A stretch of DNA of 26,706 bases from Methanobacterium sp. PtaU1.Bin097. GTDB lineage: Archaea; Methanobacteriota; Methanobacteria; Methanobacteriales; Methanobacteriaceae. Position 1 is the stretch's first letter, and every line of letters starts with the position of its first letter. Of the stretch, positions 16,737 to 24,115 are shown piece after piece. Location of the stretch: positions 1-26,706 of the forward strand of contig MVQY01000069.1 in assembly GCA_002067325.1 (NCBI GenBank). Direction: 5' to 3'. Position numbers and translations under genes: made by a program. The notes beneath the pieces are model-generated. The model did not search any database. It had not been told where the DNA came from and worked only from the letters and a program-made list of their open reading frames with translations.

Positions 16737-16922
16737 TTACATTTTAGATTTCATCATGTCGCGCACTTTTTTGGCGTATTCTAGTTTAACTTCTAGGATG
16801 GCTATTTTTTTATCCATCATTAGGGCGGCCATCTGCTTCATGTCTTCTTTGCTCATATCCTCCATCATCTTTTCTTTCATCATCATTCTCATTCCGCCCA
16901 TATGTTCTCTTCCATGCCACAT
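16737..16922 (-). CDS. Methionine-rich 61-residue protein
   Basis: 61 residues from ATG 16922. GGTGAT, a full archaeal ribosome site, lies just upstream, which decides against the GTG at 16931 because that overlaps the site. About a quarter of residues are Met, several in clusters (GGMRMMMKEKMMEDM), with His near the N-terminus (MWHGREHMGG). The rest is a charged helix ending KKVRDMMKSKM. Met/His-rich peptides may bind copper(I) or silver, and metal pumps lie elsewhere in the window, but this is only a possibility. No family recognised. Confidence 0.65.
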   Translation of the reverse strand: MWHGREHMGGMRMMMKEKMMEDMSKEDMKQMAALMMDKKIAILEVKLEYAKKVRDMMKSKM

Positions 16923-17157
16923 ACTAATCACCTGTTTTTTTACTTTTCTATTTTTAGGGTCTTTGTTTACAGATAGAACTCAGATTTAATAGGCATACAC
17001 CTTAATCCACTTCTTCCATTAAACACCCTAAACCTACTTAATGCACGCTATTGTAGTATAGTTTCCTTGATAGATAAAATTTACTATACTTAAATAACAT
17101 TTCAGTTTAAAAAAGGGGAAAATTTAAAAAAAATCAGGAAATCAGTTACTTTTTACT

Positions 17158-17367
17158 TCATCCCGGAATATCAACGTCTTTGAATTTTTCTGCACAGGAT
17201 AATCCTTTTGTTCTCCAATGGGTCATGGGAACTTCGTGTACTAGAATTTCCACTGCTTGTGCTGGTACTCCTAAATCTGTAAAAACTTTGGTAATGTTTT
17301 TTATTATGTAGTCGATTTTTTCTTCTTCGAAACTTTCCAAACATTTGACATGAACTATTATCAACAA
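17158..17367 (-). pseudogene. Decayed copy of a 4-oxalocrotonate tautomerase gene
   Basis: Nearly identical to the tautomerase at 18649-18867 over 196 bases, but broken in three ways. The start ATG and the catalytic Pro1 are gone (the open frame begins TTG TTG ATA). One base is inserted and one deleted about 15 bases apart, turning HVNVWKGF into HVKCLESF before the frame recovers. A TGG-to-TGA change after DIPG removes the last four residues. No ribosome site is visible. Without Pro1 it could not act as a tautomerase. Best read as a recent duplicate in decay. Confidence 0.8.
17162..17357. repeat. Direct repeat, left copy (196 bp)
   Basis: About 96% identical by eye to 18665-18860 in the same orientation: roughly six substitutions and two one-base indels. 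It comprises most of the tautomerase coding sequence. The copies are 1503 bases apart and bracket the MNT/HEPN pair. Confidence 0.9.
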
Positions 17368-17430
17368 TATGCCCGAATCTCTTATAAAGGAAAAATTAAT
17401 ATATGTTATTAAATTTAAATGATAATCGTA

Positions 17431-17470
17431 TTATGGTAAATTACCATAACATTATGTAAAAATACCATAA
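17431..17470 (+). promoter_or_regulatory. Operator of the HTH-MNT/HEPN operon
   Basis: TTATGGTAAATTACCATAA (17431-17449) is a perfect palindrome with 9-base arms. The half-site TACCATAA recurs at 17463-17470, 21 bases (two helical turns) from the first, and faces ATGGT at 17475-17479. A TATA-like TTTAAAT lies just upstream (17414-17420). The first gene encodes an HTH, so autorepression is likely. Confidence 0.65.
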
Positions 17471-17489
17471 TATGATGGTGGAAAATATT

Positions 17490-18068
17490 ATGATTAATAG
17501 TAATGATGTGGATATTGTAGTTAAACTAATAGAAAAACAGGGAGAACCTATTAGCATTAATCGTTTATCCAATGAATTGGACATTGATTATAAAAGCACC
17601 TATAATATCGTAAAAAGATTTGAAAAAGAGAATCTGGTCTCTTTAGAAAGATTTGGTAATTCTTACAATTGTATTTTGAACAAAAAAGTTCATCCTACCA
17701 TATTTGAAGCAGAATACAAGAGAAGAAAAGAATTTTTAAAAAAAGGTAATTTTAAAGTCCTTCATCGAAAATTGAGTGATCTTTATTTTCCTTTTATAGC
17801 TTTGATTTTTGGTTCATATGCTAAAGGAAATGAAACTAAAACTTCAGATATTGATTTGATGGTAATATGTGAAAAAAATAGAGAAAATGATATTGATCGG
17901 ATTATTTCATTGTTTCCATTAGATATTCATTTAGTATCCTTTAATTTTGAAGAATTTAATTCTATGGCTAAAAGTAAGGAATTTACTGTCGTGGCAGAAG
18001 CATTAAGAAATAATATAATCCTTATTGGAATTGAAGATTTTTATAGGATGTTAGAAAATGTTGACTGA
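17490..18068 (+). CDS. HTH-MNT nucleotidyltransferase antitoxin
   Basis: 192 residues from ATG 17490, with GGTGG (17477-17481) eight bases before it; in-frame ATGs at 17472 and 17475 are less well placed. The N-terminal winged helix-turn-helix (about 5-60) is followed by a minimal nucleotidyltransferase domain with FGSYAKG (Gly108-Ser109) and DID (Asp120, Asp122), the GSx10DxD signature. In known MNT/HEPN pairs the MNT protein blocks the HEPN RNase toxin by AMP transfer; here a DNA-binding domain is fused, suited to controlling its own promoter. The HEPN gene overlaps its end by 11 bases. The codon usage is strikingly AT-rich against neighbours, suggesting transfer. Confidence 0.88.
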   Translation: MINSNDVDIVVKLIEKQGEPISINRLSNELDIDYKSTYNIVKRFEKENLVSLERFGNSYNCILNKKVHPTIFEAEYKRRKEFLKKGNFKVLHRKLSDLYFPFIALIFGSYAKGNETKTSDIDLMVICEKNRENDIDRIISLFPLDIHLVSFNFEEFNSMAKSKEFTVVAEALRNNIILIGIEDFYRMLENVD

Positions 18069-18594
18069 AAAAGAAATAAAAGAAGCTGAAAGTAATGTTC
18101 GTACATACTTAGCCAATGAGGAATTAAAGAAAAAGAAATCAAATAGATTCACAATTAATGCACTTATAAATAATTCGGATGAAAGTTTAAATGTTGCTAA
18201 ATATTTATATGATGAAAATATATCCCCTCTTTGGGTTATAGTATGTTCTTACTATTCTATGTTTTATATGGCAAATGCTATACTTTCTAAGTTGGGATAT
18301 AAAGTTGGAGATCACAATCCTCATAAAATCACAAGTGATGCCTTAATTGTTTTCGTTAGAAATAAACTTAAAAAGAAATTTCTAGAAGATTATGATGATG
18401 CATTAGCTGAAGCAATCGAATTAGGAAGGTTATCAGACGAAATTATTCACAATCTTGAACTTGAAAGGCGAAAAAGATCTAAATTTCAATATAAAATGAC
18501 TAAAGAAGTATTAAAAGGTCAAGCCAAAACATCGTTAGATAGGGCAAAAGATTTTGTAGTTCAAATTGAACAATTAATTGATGAAATTAAATGA
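18058..18594 (+). CDS. HEPN-domain protein, partner of MNT (probable toxin)
   Basis: 178-residue all-helical HEPN protein beginning inside the MNT gene (ATG 18058). Characteristic parts are VCSYYSMFYMANAILSKLGY (about 62-81), HNPHKITSDAL (86-96) and ERRKRSKFQY (136-145). HEPN toxins are RNases with an Rx4-6H motif; the best match is R124-x6-H131 (RLSDEIIH), but placement differs from the classical C-terminal helix, so catalysis is uncertain. A Tyr close to the basic segment (Tyr145) is a candidate AMP acceptor. The operon layout makes a toxin-antitoxin pair the likely role; antiviral or plasmid-maintenance use is possible. Confidence 0.85.
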   Translation: MLTEKEIKEAESNVRTYLANEELKKKKSNRFTINALINNSDESLNVAKYLYDENISPLWVIVCSYYSMFYMANAILSKLGYKVGDHNPHKITSDALIVFVRNKLKKKFLEDYDDALAEAIELGRLSDEIIHNLELERRKRSKFQYKMTKEVLKGQAKTSLDRAKDFVVQIEQLIDEIK

Positions 18595-18648
18595 GAAGTT
18601 TAATTTCCATTTATTTTGAGTATGAAATAAAAATAAATTTTAGTGGAA

Positions 18649-18867
18649 TTAGTCCTTATCCCACCCCGGAATATCAACGTCTTTGAATTTTTCTGCACAG
18701 GATAACCCTTCTGTTCCCCAATGGGTCATGGGAACTTCGTGTACTAAAATTTCCACAGCGTGTGCTGGTACTCCTAAATCTGTAAAAACTTTGGTAATGT
18801 TTTTTATTATGTAGTCGATTTTTTCTTCTTCGAAACCTTTCCAAACATTGACATGAACTACAGGCAT
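18649..18867 (-). CDS. 4-oxalocrotonate tautomerase family protein (intact copy)
   Basis: 72 residues from ATG 18867; GAGGATGTG lies about eight bases upstream. Met is followed by Pro (MPVVHVNVWKGF), so removal of Met exposes the catalytic Pro1 amine. HEVPMTHWGTEGLSCAEKF is a typical tail segment of small tautomerases, which form hexamers and shift enol/keto double bonds; the natural substrate is unknown. A decayed near-identical copy lies 1.5 kb to the left, with the MNT/HEPN operon between them. Confidence 0.88.
   Translation of the reverse strand: MPVVHVNVWKGFEEEKIDYIIKNITKVFTDLGVPAHAVEILVHEVPMTHWGTEGLSCAEKFKDVDIPGWDKD
18665..18860. repeat. Direct repeat, right copy (196 bp)
   Basis: Partner of 17162-17357 in the same orientation. 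Homology stops near TGAACTA (18860) at the 5' side of the gene, before the ATG codon, and at CCCGG (18665) at the 3' side. Confidence 0.9.
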
Positions 18868-19164
18868 CTTTTTCACATCCTCAAGATTTGTCGATATGTT
18901 ATATTTGTGAAAGCTTCAATATACTAATTTCAAAATAATGAAGCCAGTTGGGTAAAACATTCCGTCCATTCAAATGTTCAGTATGGTCAAATCTTCGAAT
19001 GTGTCAGTGGAAAATTTAGCTATAATTTAATCTATTTGAACCATATTAGGAATGGAAAAGGTTAATTTTTATTTTTAAAAAGTTACCCATGCTTATAATA
19101 TGATTTACCGATACATTTATAGGTAATATTGAACAAGTATTATATAGGTAAATCAAATGTAAAC

Positions 19165-19950
19165 ATGGGGGAATATAAAATATATAAATCCGTTTTAGCA
19201 GTTGTAGCTATCTTAGTCTTGGTTGTGTTGGTATCTGGTTGTACTAGTCCCGACGTTAATAATTCAACGAATACTAAACAGAGTACTGGGCCTTATAGTG
19301 TTGATAACTCGACATTTCAAATGCCTGAAGGATGGATTCAGGTAGACTCCGGTGTGACAGATGCTATTGAATTTAAAAGGGGTGAGGATACCCATATCAG
19401 GATAGAGGAACTCACTAAACCAGAATACGATTCTAATTATGCCAATGTCTCAAAGCAACGTTCAAACTCCAATGTTACAGAGGAAACCAAAAACATGTCC
19501 GGTGTGGAAGTCAGGATAGTAAGAACAACTGACAACACCAATGGAAATATAAATGATTATTATTTCTTCGTAAAGGATGGAAAATACTATCAAATAACAG
19601 CATGGGACAACACCGGTAATGCAGGAGTCAGAAACGATATAGATAACGCGGTAAACACCATCATAAGCACACTCGGATCGGTAACACAAGATTCACAGAC
19701 AAATTCAGGTAATAACACTGATGGTACGAACACAGACCAAACCAACGATAATAGCAACGATAATGGCAATGGTAATGTCAACGGTAATGGTAATGGAAAT
19801 ACCAATCCTGGAGATAACCATAACCATGATGGTGGAGGAGACCAGACATGCCCTACCTGTGGAGGAGCTGGAGTGGTGCCTGTAAATCCAAATGATCCAA
19901 ATACCACATGGAAAACATGCCCCACCTGTGGTGGAGATGGCCTGATTTAA
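19165..19950 (+). CDS. Lipoprotein with Asn/Gly-rich linker and two CxxCGGxG ribbons
   Basis: 261 residues from ATG 19165 (an in-frame TTG 12 codons upstream is less likely). A signal peptide with lipobox LVSGC places the lipidated Cys at 26, so the protein is anchored outside the cell. A globular domain (about 45-165, STFQMPEGWIQV to NTIISTLGS) is followed by a low-complexity linker of Asn, Gly, Thr and Asp (coding about 19693-19830) and a short HNHDGGGD stretch. The C-terminus has two zinc-ribbon motifs, CPTCGGAG and CPTCGGDG, like the DnaJ CxxCxGxG repeats. Function unknown; the two motifs could together bind one zinc outside the cell. Confidence 0.8.
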   Translation: MGEYKIYKSVLAVVAILVLVVLVSGCTSPDVNNSTNTKQSTGPYSVDNSTFQMPEGWIQVDSGVTDAIEFKRGEDTHIRIEELTKPEYDSNYANVSKQRSNSNVTEETKNMSGVEVRIVRTTDNTNGNINDYYFFVKDGKYYQITAWDNTGNAGVRNDIDNAVNTIISTLGSVTQDSQTNSGNNTDGTNTDQTNDNSNDNGNGNVNGNGNGNTNPGDNHNHDGGGDQTCPTCGGAGVVPVNPNDPNTTWKTCPTCGGDGLI

Positions 19951-20042
19951 CAACTTCTTTTAAATCTTTTCTTTACTATTTTTTAATGCCATCGTCATAT
20001 TTATCTGTTAAAAGCGACCAATAGAAATTTTAAGTAAACTGA

Positions 20043-20282
20043 ATGGATTCTGATTTGATGAATGAGAAGGATTTCAACTGGATAAAAAGCACAGAATTGG
20101 ATGAAAGTGGTCTTCAAAGTGCTTATGATATCATCGATGTTCTGATTTTATATCTGTCTGTGGCTAATAATCCAGATTTACCGGATAATTTAAGGGCTTT
20201 TTTTAATGAAATGGTGGAAAGTTACTTGGAACATAACCATACCTCTTTAGAGGAAATTTACGAGAAACATTTTCGTGAATAG
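20043..20282 (+). CDS. Hypothetical 79-residue acidic protein
   Basis: 79 residues, acidic, predicted mostly helical: a segment LQSAYDIIDVLILYLSVANN, then LRAFFNEMVESYLEHNH. No Cys, no signal peptide. The ATG at 20043 has no clear ribosome site; an in-frame ATG at 20058 is an alternative. Codon use looks coding. No family recognised; it follows the lipoprotein by 92 bases and may be co-transcribed. Confidence 0.6.
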   Translation: MDSDLMNEKDFNWIKSTELDESGLQSAYDIIDVLILYLSVANNPDLPDNLRAFFNEMVESYLEHNHTSLEEIYEKHFRE

Positions 20283-20345
20283 AATCTGAAATTAAACATA
20301 ATTTTTCTACCTGCATCTAGAATTCCTATTTTTTCTCTCGTTTGG

Positions 20346-20444
20346 ATGCGCATTAAGGGGGAGGGTTATTTAAAACCGTTCACTTATGTCGGGGTAGTTT
20401 TAGCTTTGTTGGTGTTTATAAAGATATTTAACACCTTTTTTTAA
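20346..20444 (+). CDS. Possible 32-residue single-helix membrane protein
   Basis: ATG 20346 opens 32 codons: a short charged head (MRIKGEGYLKPF) and one hydrophobic helix (TYVGVVLALLVFIKIF). No ribosome site is visible, so a leaderless transcript would be needed. The composition is that of a plausible small membrane peptide; it could also be chance. Confidence 0.35.
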   Translation: MRIKGEGYLKPFTYVGVVLALLVFIKIFNTFF

Positions 20445-20624
20445 CCAATTTATCCTCCTTTATATAGGGATGTGCTTAAAAATTAGGTTAACATTACTAC
20501 TGGTCCGGTAACATTAAATTTAAAATTCTTTTAATTCATCTAATAGCACCTATTTACAGCTAAATTTATATCATTATTTGGATATAATATGAGTAGGAAT
20601 TTTAAAAAAGGGGGTGTTTTTTAG
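20445..20624. other. Intergenic region with promoter for the 46-residue gene
   Basis: AT-rich, no gene seen. TATA-like ATTTATATC (20564-20572) lies about 60 bases before the next start; GGGGGTG (20610-20616) is that gene's ribosome site. Confidence 0.4.
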
Positions 20625-20765
20625 GTGAAAATTATCAAAGATCTGGAGATAACCAGAGACGACCTGGGTGAGATAAAAGGTTTTGTCGACGAAGTTATAA
20701 CCGAAATCAAGGAAGATGCCATTCCCCTACTCATAGACGAATTTAGAAATGAGTTTAAAAGATAA
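20625..20765 (+). CDS. Small acidic 46-residue protein
   Basis: GTG 20625 preceded by GGGGGTG (20610-20616). The 46 residues are strongly acidic and amphipathic, e.g. DDLGEIKGFVDEVITEIKED and LLIDEFRNEF. No Cys and no membrane segment. Good codon structure and ribosome site support a real gene. It ends 21 bases before the convergent histidine kinase stop. No family recognised. Confidence 0.6.
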   Translation: MKIIKDLEITRDDLGEIKGFVDEVITEIKEDAIPLLIDEFRNEFKR

Positions 20766-20786
20766 AAAAACCATCGTAAAAGTGGA

Positions 20787-22595
20787 TTATTTTATTTTAG
20801 GAATGGTGAAATAGAAGGTTGAACCTTTTCCTTTTTCTGATTCCACCCAGATACGGCCACCGTGCCTTTGAACTATTTTTTTACAGATAGAAAGGCCGAT
20901 ACCTGTTCCCTCATATTCCTGCCGAGTATGCAGCCTGGTAAACACGTTAAATATCCTTTTCTGGTTTAAGGGACTGATACCTATTCCATTGTCACTGATA
21001 CTAATTTTCCAATCATCCTCCAATTCTTCTGTATCTAAATGGATTTTTGGACTCCTGTTGCCACGGAACTTGATTGCATTGGATAGCAGGTTCTGGAACA
21101 ACTGACTGATTTGTGTTGGGTCGGCCATCACCGTGGGTAAGGTATTATGGGTTATTAAAACATCATTTTCTTCAATAAAAGAGTTCAACATGGTTAAAAC
21201 ATCATTTAAAACTGTTTCTAAATTTGTTTCCTTAAATTCCTCTGCTTTTGTATTTAATCGTGAAAATGCTAAAAGATCATCTATTAAATCCTTCATCCGC
21301 TGGGCACCATCTATTATAAAATCTATATATTCATCGGCATCTTCATCCAACTGGCCTTTGTACCGTTTCTCCAGGAGTTGGGTGAAACTGGATACCATTC
21401 TAAGAGGTTCCTGCAGGTCATGGGAGGCCACGTAGGCGAACTGTTCTAGATCAGCGTTGGAATTTTCTAATTTACGAACTGTTTCTTCCAGAATATTTTT
21501 GGTACGGTTTAACTCTAAATTCGAGATTTGAAGTTTCTCTCTAAGCCGGTGTTCCTTTTCCAGGAGTTCCTGCATATATTTTTCTGACTTTTTAAGTTCT
21601 GCTATATCCTGGACTATGGCTATGCTACCAATAATTTTAGTGTTGGAATCCTTTATGGGAACCGCCGAGATAAGATGGGTACCGTGGGTTCCGTCTGGTT
21701 TTTCAATTTCCACAACTACTTCCTTCAGACTTTTACCATTCAGTGCCTGGATAAGGGGCAGCTCTTCAGGAGGAATTTCTTCTCCCGTATCTGCCCACCA
21801 CCTTTTAAACGTTTTATATTCCTCTAGTGAATGGACTTCAGCACCGAAAATTTGGGTGGCGATATCATTTACCAGGACTATCTCACCGTTTTCATCGATG
21901 ATCCATAGTCCAACCGGTAAATTGTCAATAACTGTTTGAAGACGGCCACGATGTTTATCCGCCTTTTTAAGCGCTTCTTCCATCTTTTCCTGTCTATTTT
22001 CCAGTAGGCTCCAATCTCCTCTACTTTTTATCAAAAAGAACTGATGCTTGATCACAGTATCAATAAATTCATGGGAAATGTAATAATTATACAGAGAATA
22101 GCTGCACAGGGCAATTATCTTATAATTACCGATGATTTTTCCCATCTCTTCTTCGTAGTCTACAAAACTAGTCAAATCTTCTTCACGAACCCAGGAAGTG
22201 TTTCCGGAAATCCTTAAACCATCGTAGCCATAATTTGAGGCTTTATCCAGTTTTTCCATCCAGCTCCTTTTCACCTTCCCTGGATCAAAAACCCCGTTTT
22301 TAACATACCATTCATTGTAGGGTTTGATTTCAATCTGCCCCTCCGTTTCGAAATCTCCGTAGTTGGGTAGGGCTTTCCGTAACTCTTCACGGGCATCCTC
22401 TGCACTTAAGGGTGGAGAGGTGATCCATATGCAAAATTCGTTATTTTCAAGGCCGGCCTTAAAATAGGGTACCAGTATATCAATTAAGTCTTCCCTGGTC
22501 TGGTACAACTGGCAGAAATGGGTTCCCCAGGGGATATTACCAGTTACATCAATGCCTGAATATCTCACTACATCTTCCACTATTTCAAACCACAC
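20787..22595 (-). CDS. MEDS-PAS sensor histidine kinase
   Basis: 602-residue soluble kinase with no membrane helix. The N-terminal MEDS domain (about 15-190; NIPWGTHFCQLYQTREDLID) is found in methanogen and methylotroph sensors. It is followed by a PAS domain (about 220-335), a coiled coil (about 336-385), a HisKA domain with phospho-His392 in FAYVASHDLQEPLRM, and a HATPase domain with LFQNLLSNAIKFRGN, DNGIGI and GTGIGLSIC. The GTG start at 22595 lacks a clear ribosome site, so the N-terminus is uncertain by a few codons. It lies 81 bases after the aRF1 stop on the same strand. No response regulator is adjacent, but the REC-REC-glycosyltransferase just upstream is a candidate partner. Confidence 0.9.
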   Translation of the reverse strand: MWFEIVEDVVRYSGIDVTGNIPWGTHFCQLYQTREDLIDILVPYFKAGLENNEFCIWITSPPLSAEDAREELRKALPNYGDFETEGQIEIKPYNEWYVKNGVFDPGKVKRSWMEKLDKASNYGYDGLRISGNTSWVREEDLTSFVDYEEEMGKIIGNYKIIALCSYSLYNYYISHEFIDTVIKHQFFLIKSRGDWSLLENRQEKMEEALKKADKHRGRLQTVIDNLPVGLWIIDENGEIVLVNDIATQIFGAEVHSLEEYKTFKRWWADTGEEIPPEELPLIQALNGKSLKEVVVEIEKPDGTHGTHLISAVPIKDSNTKIIGSIAIVQDIAELKKSEKYMQELLEKEHRLREKLQISNLELNRTKNILEETVRKLENSNADLEQFAYVASHDLQEPLRMVSSFTQLLEKRYKGQLDEDADEYIDFIIDGAQRMKDLIDDLLAFSRLNTKAEEFKETNLETVLNDVLTMLNSFIEENDVLITHNTLPTVMADPTQISQLFQNLLSNAIKFRGNRSPKIHLDTEELEDDWKISISDNGIGISPLNQKRIFNVFTRLHTRQEYEGTGIGLSICKKIVQRHGGRIWVESEKGKGSTFYFTIPKIK

Positions 22596-22676
22596 TACTT
22601 TTACTATAAGATAATGGTTAGATATAAAAGGGGTTATGAATCACTCTAAAAAAAAGTTTGTTGTGATTAACTTAAA

Positions 22677-23906
<1,230 letters not shown>

Positions 23907-24115
23907 TGGAGATCACTCCTGAATGAATTTTTTTACGTACTAAAATTGTGAAATATTTAAACAGTTTATTTAAAGTCATTTATTCTGATTATAAAAAATC
24001 AACAATTCCTATTTAATATTAAGTTTATATTGAATTTATATTTGATGGCAACCGTTCATGGTACAGAAGTATTTGTGCTGAGTTCATTGCCATACGTCTG
24101 AATTTATCATTAAAA

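Noticed and set aside
17055..17090. 8-bp inverted repeat (AGTATAGT with ACTATACT)
   Set aside because: AT-rich with no adjacent intact gene or T-run; no support for a function.
17158..18876. Composite transposon or IS-flanked unit
   Set aside because: The flanking repeats are tautomerase coding sequence; there is no transposase and no terminal inverted repeat.
18877..19128. Possible small gene or tRNA in the gap before the lipoprotein
   Set aside because: Only frames of 5-18 codons without ribosome sites, and no cloverleaf or TTCGAAT-type arm in context.
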